DNA of 64,000 nucleotides from contig BQKZ01000301.1 in NCBI GenBank assembly GCA_036244855.1, positions 99,980-163,979 of the forward strand, read 5' to 3'. A program made the position numbers and the translations under genes. Source of the DNA: Temnopleurus reevesii. Its lineage: Eukaryota > Echinodermata > Echinoidea > Temnopleuroida > Temnopleuridae. Under the pieces are notes generated by a model. The model did no database searches, had not been told where the DNA came from, and saw only the letters and a list, made by a program, of their open reading frames with translations. Positions within the stretch are counted from its first letter, which is position 1. Every line of letters starts with the position of its first letter. Shown here piece by piece: positions 12,753-24,165 of this stretch.

Positions 12753-12871
12753 AATGGCGATGGAAAGTTAAGGAGAAGCGGGTCGCTGTCAAAACTCAGG
12801 GCCTCGGTGCGGCGTAGCAGCACTAAACTACTCAACAAGCTCAAAGGAAGAGAATGCGACGATGATGGAGG
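12753..12871 (+). CDS. KLC: Kinesin light chain, exon with the basic amphipathic segment
   Basis: Begins in phase 0 with NGDGKLRRSGSLSKLRASV and continues RRSSTKLLNKLKGRECDDDG, which is nearly the vertebrate KLC sequence (KRSGSFSKLRAS-RRSS-KL-KLKG). It ends with two bases of a Gly codon before GG|GTGTGT. The segment is strongly basic, with hydrophobic residues spaced as in an amphipathic helix. In KLC proteins this part of the tail has been linked to membrane contact and to phospho-regulation. RRSGS and RRSST fit PKA-type or related kinase sites. The acceptor is GTCAG; the split Gly codon is completed exactly by the C at 21774. Confidence 0.93.
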
Positions 12872-14371
12872 GTGTGTATCTAGTCTCAAATCTATCCTAT
12901 TTGCTGCTCTTGGATGGGCTAGTCTTTTTAGTCCTTTTTTGCTTACTTTAGGGGAACACTTTAAGTTATACCAACTGAACTTAGAAGTTAGAATTTAAAC
13001 TCTTTGTTTCAAATCCCCAATTTTAATGAATTCTTATTATTCATGAATTTTTGTCATGAATGATAAAAGGTACCACTAAGGTCATTCGTCACAATAGTAA
13101 TGTAATGCTACATATTCTTTTTTTATATGGGCTTGATGGTTTGGCAGTTATGATTCTCAATAAATAATCAAATCATGGAAATTAAACATGGAAACAACTG
13201 ATTGCTCCACTATGGAATTGTTCAATTCGTAAGTTTTTCACCTTAGTAGAGTTTCATTGCATGTAGGCTCTGCCCACATGAATATAAGTCTAATAAAAAA
13301 AAAATTAAAAAAGAGAGGAACCCAAATATGTGTTGGTCAGCTGTAAGGAGCAGTTTACAGTTCTAATGCCATTTAGGCATGACATATTTTAATTTTACCC
13401 CATCCCATTCACCTAACTATGTAATAAAATTTGAAACAACAATATTTCTAAAGTCGTAGTCCTGTAATTAGACTAAAAGAATACAATGAGAGTAGAAATA
13501 ATAGAGTTTTATTTGATCGCCATAACAATAACCACTTGAATATCTATTCAACTCCCAAATTGACTACTTCTAATCACTAAAGCTAACAACTTGTATTCAA
13601 ATGTGTAGAGCAATTAAGTACATTATGACGTTTTTCACGAAGTTACCCTTTTACTTTTTACAATTAAAACCTTTGAAGGTCTGACATTTTTGATGGTTTA
13701 ATGGATATGGTGAAAACTGGGTGAGTGGCATTGATCCAATGGTGTATGACGTAAAGTGCTTTGTCCGCCTTGGGGGCCGCATAGAGCCTTTGTAACTTCT
13801 TCCCGGTCGATAATACACCTCCTTGAAGCCCTGTATGGCTGTGTTGGCTCAAAATAGAATATATATGAAAGAGAATTGGCTGTCTTGAAAGATTAAAACT
13901 CTATCCATACTCATGAATAAGCATGGAAGCCATTTTCAAAATTGCTATTATAGAATCGGTGTACTTTTGCTTAAAATATTATACAACGTTGGTAGTGATT
14001 TCAATCTAGGCTTTGTTGTATAGCTAGATAGACGAAAAGCTGAGTAGGCGATGATCTTAGATTTTTAAACGGTGTCTGACTTTTCTACAGAGGATATGAA
14101 AAAGACAAATCATAAACATGTAATTGACAATAGTTGTAGAATCACAAAAAATATGAAATGTAATGAGCCAAACATATTTTCTTATTGCATAAAATTTGAT
14201 TAGACTGTCTTTATAGCATACCAAATGTACATAAACAAAAACAAGGCTTAATTACTTTGCACTGATGTCTGTACTACTGTGCATTGTCGTGATATTGTCT
14301 TATCGCCATTTGTTTTACAAGCTAGTCTAATCCTGAGAGGCTTTTGAATCAGAACCATCCAAAATCTGCCA

Positions 14372-14632
14372 ACCTAAATCCTTAATTTCTGTTAGTTACA
14401 CATGAGGATGAATTGTATATACATCAGTAAATATCAGTTAGATAAGAGCTATGAATAACACCAATTGATGAGTAAAAAGTATTTGCAAGTACACAAGTGT
14501 GATGCTTAATGAACATTCTTGTTGTGTTCCAAATCATTTATTATCATCTTTACATTTGCATACCCCATTATTGATCAAAAAAAAAAAAAAAAAAAAAAAG
14601 CAATAATGTGTCTTCAGGTTGGCAGGTATACT
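14372..14632. mobile_element. Possible small inverted-repeat element with CTGCCAACCT ends
   Basis: TCTGCCAACCTAA at about 14374 is inverted as TTCAGGTTGGCAGGTA at about 14617, roughly 260 bp apart, with a long A run near the right end. A similar pair occurs at 62505-62580 (CCTGCCAACCTAA ... GGTTGGCAAC). The shared ends suggest a MITE family. Internal decay makes this tentative. Confidence 0.4.
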
Positions 14633-15249
14633 ATCACAGTTACAATCACATGAAAACAAGTACTATGTAATTGATGTACATTGTATACCTCCATAGAATG
14701 TCAATGTACTTGTAACTTTGACAAGAGTCCTCCAGGTTTCAGCTGGCTTGCAAAATGACTGACGAAGTGGATGTTTCCGAAAGAGATTATTTCTTTATTC
14801 TAGTTGAATGGCTCTCTCAAATCAAGTGTTATCTGTTCCAAGTGACACTTTTTCTATGTTTGCATATTATTCAGTGTACATTATATCCCAGTGTAACTTT
14901 GTAGAACCTGTGTACTTGCTATATTATTTAGCTCTGTGTTAAAAAATCTGTCATCTTATTTCCTATGATTTTTATCTGATTATAGTTGTATATATATTTT
15001 TTTATTCCAACTCTTCTGTTTGTTCCAAGTAACAATTGCTTAGAGATTGGTACATTTTCTTCAGTCGAATATTTGTAGAAAATCAGGAAATATCACCATA
15101 TAAACAAAGCTTAAACATATAAAGAAAACAAAAAATGTAACAAAAAGAAAAAAAAAATTGGCATATTTGATTCTAATAATTTGGAAAACAGTTGTTATAT
15201 TTCCAAGATCCATGCATGTACAATACATGTCAGAATTCTATGCTTTCCT

Positions 15250-15408
15250 GGGGGGTGTTTCATCAAGATTTGTCGCAGAGACAATTAGTCAGCGCTGACA
15301 AATTCCTTGATTGTGATTGGATGAAAAGCGCTATCGCTGACAGTTGCTATGGGAACTGTCGGAAAATGACTCCTTGTCGCTGCGACATATCTTGATGAAA
15401 CACCCCCC
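15250..15408. mobile_element. Palindromic MITE, family A, copy 1
   Basis: Ends are inverted copies: GGGGGGTGTTTCATCAAGAT at the left and ATCTTGATGAAACACCCCCC at the right. The inside is also largely self-complementary (GTCGCAGAGACA ... TGTCGCTGCGAC). It is about 90 percent identical over its 159 bp to 24008-24165, so it is a dispersed family. It has no coding capacity, and no clear target duplication is visible. Confidence 0.85.
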
Positions 15409-16060
15409 TGATGTCACTCTAAAGCTCAGAAAAATGATATCTCAATGAGACAACTTGGCGCTACCTATTGCTCAGGGCATTTATGGTGGTAACAGGTAGC
15501 AAAGAATTCTGACTTGCTCTTTATTTGATGTCGGGAGAAGTTTCCTTGCACTGGTCAGCCCAGTTATGATTACGTACGTTAAATATTGAAATATATCAGA
15601 AAGGTTCATATATATATTTAAAAAAGTTACAAATGATATCCTTCAATTTAAAGATCTTTGAAACGGTTGCTCGTTACTAACATCCCCCTGAACACACAAC
15701 ATTTTCAAGATCACATCAATATGTATACACAAAAACAAGTTACAGTTTGTAAAAGAAGAAGATTTATCTTTAAAAAAAAGTTGCTCTGTAAACCTATACC
15801 CTAATGTGAAAACAAGATCAAATGTGCCCATAAATTGTGATTGATATTATTATTTGATTAATTGTGATAACTATATTGGTTCTTGTTATAGTGCTTTGAT
15901 CAGCTTTAACACATCTTTTTTTATTTGTCCCACAAACTTCTTTCTGTATATGGTTTCACAGTGCTTCTTTGAATATGTTGCTTTGATTGGTTCAAACACT
16001 CTTGCTTTTTCTTCCCACTGATCCAAATCTATTCATATTTGTGCAGATAGCTTGTCTTAG

Positions 16061-16085
16061 TACAGTCAAACCTGTCTTAATTGCC
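16061..16085 (+). mobile_element. Solo pogo-like terminal sequence
   Basis: TACAGTCAAACCT matches the outer end of the pogo-like elements at 30917 and 40215, but no matching right end is found nearby. It may be a truncated copy or a related family. Confidence 0.35.
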
Positions 16086-18280
16086 ACTGTTTCATCAGGA
16101 CTTGGGCCATTTTTATACCCCTGATGAAATATATTACCGCTCATGGCCACCTCCACAAAGTCCATTTGTTTATAAACTTTAAAAGCACATTCTGTTGAGT
16201 ATATAGAGGTTGTTGCAATACGCTTGAAAATTTGTTATAGAAATGTATCAGGATGACACACCCTTGATAGAGAGTAACCTGTGGATATAAAGCTACTGCA
16301 CCTCTTTTCAGAAAGAAAAATGGCAGCGAGCATGTATGCATTCATGAACCTCTCTCCATACCCAGTAGAATGTCCTTGTAACATATTACCCTATTGGGTG
16401 TATGGAAAATACATCCGCTTTCAGTGGCTACAACTTTATCTTTCCCTTGTAAGACAGATTAGACTGTATCTTATTGCTGTACTTTGTTGTCGTTTCTGAA
16501 TTGGTCTAAGCAAAAAACCTTTACTTCTTCTCTTTTACGAGCACTTTCTTCATGTTATATGTCAATGTCATCTGTGTAATTTTGTTTGTGTATTGGTGCA
16601 AGGAGCTTTCCCACTCTGTCAATTGTCTAAACCCCCCATTTCGTCTGCACCTTTAAAAAAAATTTGCTCTGGGAGTGCACATAGATTTTCTAACATTAAA
16701 CATTTAATTCTAGAGCTTGTGGAAATAGTCATTTGGAGAATAGATCATTGTAAAACTGAACTTTTAATCAGATGGATTGATTCCACATAGCAAGAGTTAT
16801 AGACGGATCTAAATGTACAAACTTTTTAACAATGTAACACTTTGAAATGTTTTACAGTAATGTCTATTGTAGCACCTTATTACTGTTGAATTTCAACCAT
16901 CTAGTTGTTCGGTGTCTCACAACCAGCTGGTTTCTTCATCCAGGGCTTTAGTCAACGTTACTCTGTACCACCCATCCTCGGTCAATCCCTCTTGTTGCTG
17001 GCAATGTTGCATGTAATAGCATGTTGCCACCTACCCATCAACAAACCCATGTTTTGTCTTTGTCGTGAAGCATTGCATATGTCCCTGCTCCCTTGCATGT
17101 TATGGCTTTGCACCTTTTGTGTTTTACTCTCCTTGTGCATGTAGAAAATGTATTGAGAGGGCCAAACTGAGAGCATTTATTATTTTTCAAATTTGATTTT
17201 AATTTCATTTCGAAAGTCTAAACAATGTTTTTGAGTAATAGATTGCCAAAAAGTTAAAATTTCCTCCAGCATAGAACTTGTGTGTGAAAAGTTATAAGTA
17301 TGTGTGATATATTTGCTTTTAAAAGCACACAGTCATTATTTTTCCAGAATAATCTTGACATTGGAAATTCCAGTTGAGCGAATGAACACACTGAATTGAT
17401 CGTAAAATATTAGTTTCAGACTGCACTCTGATTATGAATCACAAATTGTATGTTACAATTATTAACATTCATTTGTTCTTTTTACATTTGCTATAATCCA
17501 TGATGCCTGTCTTTTCAGGCTGATTATTGCATTTCAAAATGAACAACAATCAGTTTTGATAGTTAAAAGTGATACATATGTACAGGTATAGGAAAAAGAC
17601 AATTCACAATTTCTTCTTTGCAATTATGAGTGTACCTTTTCCCAAAAGGATTACTTAAATTATTCTCAAGACTTCTTTCCATTCTCATATTTGATAAAGG
17701 CAAGAAATTTTAGTTCATTTAATATTTATCAAAAAATACAATTAAAAAAAATGAAAGTAATTGAGAAATAAATTTATTCAAAGTAAATATCTGGATTATT
17801 AATGATTGTTAATCAGTTTGCTCTTCTCAATGCATTAAATCCCATTGATATTATCATGGCTATGAAACAGAATTATTTGAACGCATGGCGTTTTGGAAAA
17901 CTAAACGATTCGATTAATGAACTGTAGAATAATGATGGTGATCCCATTCATACAATATGTTGGAAAACAAGCTTTTAGATCATGTGGGTCTGTGATGATC
18001 CATAGTTTGGTGGGTCTAGTGCACATGTTCTTTTGGTTTGCTCTCCGATATGGTAGAATGTTACATCACAACTTCATTTTTTTATCTTCAAATATATAGG
18101 CAAATGATGAAAATGCATGTGCAAGTATGGAATGTGCACTGCTCATAGACAGAACATAGCTAGAACATGACATATTTTCAACTTTCAATAAAGTTATTTA
18201 TAATGAAAGATTGGAGTCTGCCATACATTTAATTTCTTTGCTAACTTGTGAAGCATGAAATCAAGATTTGAATATGTATA

Positions 18281-18375
18281 TTCTGGACCCCTCAGAAGAA
18301 CAGCCTTATGGCTGAAGAGGGTGTTCCAGCCCATGTGTGGAAAATAAATAAATAAAATAAATAAAATAAAATAAC
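18281..18375 (+). mobile_element. 3' tail of a retroelement, copy 2, with AAATAAAT repeats
   Basis: Shares CCCCTC, CAGCCTTATGGCTGAAGAGG and GTGTTCC with 10490-10555. It ends in a microsatellite-like run of AAATA/AAATAAAT units (18340-18375), typical of non-LTR retroelement tails. Confidence 0.55.
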
Positions 18376-21300
18376 AGTGCAAATACCGGTAACTCTATTA
18401 AAAAACACATCCAAGTGAGCCAACAAATTTTGAGGTATCAATTTAAGTAGGATGATGAAACTCAAATTTGTTCATTGTGAGATTTTGGTTCTTTATTTTA
18501 TCAAGTTTAATGAGACATTAGAATTTTGAGCAATGATTAGATTTGCGTAAGAAAAATAATTAAACATAACTTTTGTTGAAGTGCAATTTTTCTCAATAGT
18601 TCAGGCCGTCCACTTCTACATTTTTTCTGAAAATTACCACATTTTGGTTTGTGCTTTTGTCAAGTGGGTTTAGATCTTTGATGTGTGGGGGGACCTATTT
18701 GACAGACTTCGAGGCGACTGTGTCATTGAATACTAGAATAAAAAAAAAATTGAGATGTGAATGTTGTTGTGCCATGATCCTCACCAATCTATTGACACTT
18801 GTGATCTTCTTGATATCTTTATATCTTTGTCCTCCGCCTCCTCTCTGTCCGCCCTCACATTGATTGGCCAGTTTCCGTAGAAGTAATGGAATAGAGGTGT
18901 GTAGAAGTCTCTCCGTCCCTGTAGAGGTATATGTACGTACGACACCTCCAACGCAACTCACACTCTTTCCGTCCTACCCCTTCGATGCATGACCCTTTTC
19001 CTTGTCTTGTTCCTGCATGCTTGGACACTAGATGACTCTTGTGAGATGTTTTTAGTGAATGTCAAATCTGTTTTGTCAGTCAGTGATGCATTTTGTGCAT
19101 TTCTTTGATAGTGAAGATTTTTGTCTGTGCAATGATTCCTGTGAGCTGCCACAATCGAGCACAGATGAGTGATGTCATACTTGGCAGAATGCCTGGGTAC
19201 TGGTACTAAACATTTCGGTTAAGCTATGGATCTGATTTTACCCCATGGCAGTATGATTAATAAGTGATTTTAAGGTAGACGTCATTGTTAAGAACCAGTA
19301 TCCTGCATGGTATGCACTATGACATCATGATTAAGGGGCTCTTTTGTTGTTGTTCTTTTTGGATTTGATTGGTTTATTTCTCTTGAGTTCCTTCCCCCAT
19401 TTTACCAATACTTAGATAGTCGCGAAGCACTGTGTCTACCAAATAAATAAGCTGATCAATTGTACTTTATTGCTATACTGGAACCAATATATACTTCACC
19501 TCTCCCCCTTCCCTGCAGTAGTTACAAAAGAAATGTTGTCCTAACACTGCAAAATGAAGCTTAAGTACTCACAGCTTTATGGCATTTTGTGGCACTATTG
19601 CAAATGATGTCATGGCGTATATTCCAGATAGGTTTTGTGTTGAAACAAGATAAGCCCGATGTAGAAAAAAATGTAGCAGTGAAAGTTATGTTTTTAGCTA
19701 ATGATCTTGCGTATACCACATATTGTGTTTATTGTCTTTTAGTGTTTTTTTCTTATTTGAGGGGAGTTGTAAATATGGGTAGATCACAATGTAAGAAAGA
19801 AGAGTAAGCATAATTTAACGGTTGAAAATTTATTTTAATCAAAGTTATAAATTATTTAAAATGTTATTTCAAATAATGCTAATCCATCTTCAGATCTAAC
19901 TATTAGGAAATACATGCCCCTGTATGGCTTATGAATGCGTTATATTTTAAGCATGGATAGTATGATTTTGTTACTTGACAGCCTATTTCATTTTATCATA
20001 TTTATTAGCCCATCGTGATTACTATCATTATTTTAACATGTTTGCCTAAGATATACAGTATTTCATAATACATGAATGTGTAATGATTGATATTTATTTT
20101 CCCCCCAAATGTCTCATTTTCTTAGTTCTTTGTATTATATCTCAGAAGTTTATTTCTTGTTATGTAAATACTTCAAGAATGTGACACAAATTTTGTCCCC
20201 ATATTTCAATGTTTACCTTTTAAAAAATATATGTTTGTCATCTATTTTGTATGACCAGTTTTAGGGGGGGAGGGTAGTTGGATATCGGGTATATTGTTAT
20301 ACGTTTAGGAAAACACCTTTATACCATAAAATTGAAAATGAGAGGATATCCTTTATGTTTAAACAACAATTGAGATGAGTGATCTTTTTATGTGTATGGA
20401 TAATGTATAACAAAATTTATAAGTTGTTTTCTTGCGCCCCACAAGGTTTCTTCTCGAATTTGAATACTAGTATGGTGGGTTCCTTAAACATATTCATCAA
20501 CAACTTATTTTAAGTACATTTATACTTACACAACACCTCCAAATATGAGGGGAAGAGTTGCTCTCTCTCTCTCTTATTCAAGTCTATGTCATTCATAAAT
20601 ACATACATGTCCCTTCTCAAACATTTCAACCCTTGTAAACTGTGTTGTGGTGAAATATTGTATCATAGAATACCAAATTTCACTTTGTATTTTGTGCAAC
20701 AATAATAGATTATATTCAACAAGTTATTTTTTTTAATCATATAAACATTAACTGTATAATATGAATCATATACAATAGTGTATTAATCATGAATAATAAT
20801 TCTTTAAATTTTATAGATACAATTATACAGAACATGTGTGATTAATATTCAATTGTCACATCCACCTCAGAGTTCCTTACTCTAAATCACCACATCATTC
20901 ACAAATACCACACACTATATTGATTTATAAACCCCATTTAACCATACTTTATTTTGTACATTTGCACATCATATCCATACCCTGTATCTTCAAAGAAATT
21001 TTCAGAGGGTTTTCACATTTATTATCTTATTTACTTTTTATGAGCCCCCATTTTTTTGCATACCAAGATAATTTTAGAAGATTATTTATTCATATTTCAG
21101 CCAGGAGATAAGCATATTTAAATTATGCCAAAACACATCAAATAATTTTAAAGCTCATCTTTGTAAAACAATTTTATTATCAATTTGAGACTAACTAAGA
21201 AAATACTGATAATTTTAATACGTGCTGCATAAATACACAAATAATATTCTTCCAATTTAATATCATGTTTTTCAATCATTAAAAAAAGTGAAATAAATAA

Positions 21301-21773
21301 AAATGCAAAGAAATAGACACGCAAATAAGTTCAAGTGGAGTGTGTTCATTACCCCCTAGTTAATAATTGCATTAAAAAGAGGATTCTTAGGATGTTGGAA
21401 AATAAATGACAAAAATGGTTATTTGATTAATTTCACTTTCAGGTGCAAGTATTAATAAGGGAAAATGCTGAATTGGGAATTAAAAAAGGGAGGAAAATGG
21501 TGCTTAACCATTGAGTGATTGTATGTTAATGGTATCTTAATGTATAATGGTATCTTAAAATTAGCAAATTATACAAATTAGACATTGAAATACTAGTATA
21601 AACTTTGGGGTTAGATATGTGGGTTTTCAATTTTCAATGGGAAAGAGCAGAAAACAGAAATTATTAACTAAAATTGTTTGATATCTGTCAGTGTTTATAT
21701 TGTTTTTCAAACTTTGTATATTTGTATTGTAATTCCAACTAAAATCTTTCATTTTATTTGTTCTTTTCCCCAG

Positions 21774-21825
21774 CATGAAAAGAGCTAGTTCCATGTCAGT
21801 GTTACCAAGCAGGGGGAACGATGAG
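21774..21825 (+). CDS. KLC: Kinesin light chain, exon with the KRASS phosphosite
   Basis: The first base completes the Gly codon from 12871. The exon then reads MKRASSMSVLPSRGNDE and ends in phase 0 at GAG|GTGAGT. Vertebrate KLCs have GMKRASSLNVL here, a phosphoserine site described for KLC2 that governs 14-3-3 binding. RASSMS keeps the basophilic-kinase pattern. This 52-base exon is too short to be noticed by length alone; it was found from the phase and the family sequence. Confidence 0.93.
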
Positions 21826-22415
21826 GTGAGTTGAAATCTTAGGCTTTAGAATATTTTTACATTTAGGTAATCTGCCTAACCCTAAAATTTTTTTAGCGAT
21901 TGCATTCTTTTTGTTGCTATCAATGTAGAATTTTCAACCATTACAACCACAGATTAATCATTCATTTGATTGTTTTTTCAAGAAAAATCCCTGACTGGAC
22001 GGAAAGAAATCCCATTGGCCTAACTTATTTTTCAGTGACCCATGGTTCCAGTGCAACAATTTTTTTGCCTGAAATGTTATCCAAAATTGTAGATTCTCAA
22101 TATGGAGAATAAAACATATCCTTATTTTTTATTTATGAATTTTTTTTGCATGGAGATGTTAACTTCCACGTTTTCAAGTTTTTTCAATCAGGGCGTTTGT
22201 TTAATATACAGGTTGTGGACTGTAAAATTTTCTTAAGAAAGGTTAATGTTTGATTGTATTCATGAAACTATTGTTAGAACTGTTTTAAAAAAGTGCATTG
22301 TGAAACATGGTACATGTAAAGTCCAAGTTGCCGTACTAATCACAGGAAAGAAATTGGATAAACACTTTCAACTTCATGTAATTATGTCCTACTCATGGAT
22401 GCTATAAATTTCCTT

Positions 22416-22520
22416 TGGACTGAGGTATCGTGGCATGCGCCTGTAATCAAGCTGTTTGGGACAATCATAAATTAACCTGTGTCGGTGGCTGGTTCGATCC
22501 CGGCCAGTCGCCTCCATCTT
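22416..22520 (+). mobile_element. SINE-like fragment with a tRNA-type B box
   Basis: GGTTCGATCC (22491-22500) is a near-perfect Pol III B box within a foldable T arm (GCTGG TTCGATC CCGGC). An A-box-like TGGCATGCGCC lies about 60 bases upstream. The left part (GTGGCATGCGCCTGTAATC, then GCTGTTTGGGA) also resembles the 5' domain of 7SL RNA, as in Alu. It lies in the last KLC intron (21826-22614). No A-rich tail is obvious. Confidence 0.5.
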
Positions 22521-22614
22521 TCTTTCTTCTTCTCATGGCGTAAATATTCAAATTTGAATGATACACGTCATACATGTAAAAACTAAATTTTTCTCTCTCT
22601 CTTTCACATTGCAG

Positions 22615-22704
22615 TCAACCCCTGCACCCATTCAACTCAGTCAGCGTGGTCGAGTTGGAAGCCACGATAACCTTTCTTCACGTCGGCAATCTGGAAACTT
22701 CTGA
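22615..22704 (+). CDS. KLC: Kinesin light chain, last coding exon and stop
   Basis: Acceptor CACATTGCAG, phase 0. It encodes 29 residues beginning STPAPIQLSQRGRVGSHDNL and ending SSRRQSGNF before TGA at 22702-22704. It is Ser/Arg-rich with another likely kinase site (RRQS); vertebrate KLC C-termini end in similarly Ser-rich, variable sequence (for example SASHTDL- or RRSS-type endings). Without cassette exons the window encodes the last 155 residues of this KLC; with both cassettes, 193. Confidence 0.9.
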   Translation, partial: STPAPIQLSQRGRVGSHDNLSSRRQSGNF

Positions 22705-23935
22705 GACGATCCCTTCATCAGAACCTCCATCCATTGCACAAACTTTTAGCAAGTTGAGATGATCCCTGCCTGATTGAGATGAGAAGAGATTAGCCCAGTA
22801 TAGCTTTTTTGTTTCCCAGTGGAATAATTGAAAGGATTCGTGTCATCCCGTAATGAAGCCTTTAGTCACAACAGTGCCACAATTTCATGGATTTGGAGCA
22901 CAAAAAACGATCCAACCTATAACTTCTCAGTCTGCAAGTGAAAATGACTACAATTGTGATGAGCACAATCCCGTTAAAGCAGACAGCTGATCTTTCAAAA
23001 CAAGTTCTTCATTATAGATAGAAGCTCACTTGAGCAAGATATGGACAGTTATACTGCACATATTTTGTTAATTATGGCACTAATATATATTGATTAATGG
23101 TTGTCTAAAAGGACAGCAATTAATAATGAAAATTCATATCTGCAATGTATCCTAAAGGGAGAATTATACTTAAATTGGAAAATTTCCTTTTCAGCGATTG
23201 AACATTACTTGGAGTGCTGTGTAAATGTACTCCAAGAAGATTTTTGTGCTATTCAAGTAACGCATTCAGAGAAAACAGAAGCATAATTGATATTAGAATG
23301 TAATGGAAACCCATGAAAGTGAATTGAGCAAATAATTATATTTCTATTTCATTGCTCTTAAACCAATCTCTGAAATTGAGTTAATATGAAGTCTGGATTT
23401 ATTGCTGTTAATTGGTTGGCAATTGATGACTGCAGTGCACACCATCTCTCAATGTAAAAGTAAAGATAGGCATTTTAAGAATTTTGAACTGCACTGCTGT
23501 ATGCTGTACATTCACAGAACGTCACTTTCAAAGCTGTTGGTAAAATGTTGATTAAATGTTCCTATAAAACCATAAATCAGACATTACGAAAAAAAAAAAT
23601 TATTTTTTATTCTTCAACTAAGGTGGGCATCGCAAGAAAATTACTACATGAAAGTGTCAATCAGATATAAATGGCAATACACATTCCTGGTTAGTTTGCT
23701 GTTCCGGCTTTGGAGAAGTTTGAAGGAAAATTGACTTTGATTTATAAATGTTGATGATCTGCACCTTGGAGTTGATTGAAACTTTCATGCAACACAGTAA
23801 CACCCCTTAGGATAAAGTTCTTTCAAAAGAAACATGAGAAATTAGCCCTCCTGTTTTCAAGAAGAATTGAAACATGACAATATTGAGCTCGGTAATAATG
23901 ATGATTATTTTAATAAACACATACTGACTTTGGTT
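22705..23935 (+). other. KLC: KLC 3' UTR (end estimated)
   Basis: Follows the TGA with no long open frame related to the gene. The first canonical AATAAA I find downstream is at 23912-23917, followed by a GT-rich stretch (CTTTGGTTTGTATTTC), a reasonable cleavage context. The exact 3' end is inferred. Confidence 0.5.
23912..23917 (+). terminator. KLC: Candidate poly(A) signal of KLC
   Basis: AATAAA with a downstream GT-rich element within 30 bases, 1.2 kb after the stop codon and just before a MITE. Transcript data are needed to confirm it. Confidence 0.45.
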
Positions 23936-24007
23936 TGTATTTCATCATTATTAGTTAGCTCTTTTTGCAATAATGATGTGCGTATCCACTCCGAAAGTTA
24001 GGGTCCT

Positions 24008-24165
24008 GGGGGGTGTTTTATCAAGATTTGTCACAGAGACAATTAGTCAGCGCTGACAAATTCCTTGATTGTGATTGGATGAAAAGCACTTTCGCTGACA
24101 GTTGCTATGGGAACTGTCGTAAAATGACTCTTTGTCGCTGCGACAAATCTTGATGAAACACCCCC
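24008..24165. mobile_element. Palindromic MITE, family A, copy 2
   Basis: Same structure as 15250-15408: GGGGGGTGTTTTATCAAGAT on the left, inverted as ATCTTGATGAAACACCCCC on the right, with the shared core GTCAGCGCTGACAAATTCC. In this copy the outermost bases also pair as CTGGGGG...CCCCCAG. Confidence 0.85.

Larger units (their letters stand above)
12872..21773 (+). other. KLC: KLC intron (8.9 kb)
   Basis: AT-rich intron. It contains a weak inverted-repeat element (14372-14632) with a poly(A) run at about 14577-14599, a palindromic MITE (15250-15408), a solo pogo-like end (TACAGTCAAACCT at 16061) and a retroelement tail with AAATAAAT repeats (18281-18375). A GC-richer patch at 18814-19015 shows no convincing coding frame. 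The acceptor is TTCCCCAG at 21766-21773. Confidence 0.75.

Noticed and set aside
16310..16395. Segment after CTCTTTTCAG in KLC intron 2 as a cassette exon
   Set aside because: With the incoming phase from 12871 it either meets a stop or leaves a phase that does not fit the exon at 21774.
18814..19015. GC-richer patch in KLC intron 2 with repeated GTAGAAGT/GTAGAGGT motifs
   Set aside because: No frame of correct phase with an acceptor-donor pair was found; possibly old repeat DNA.
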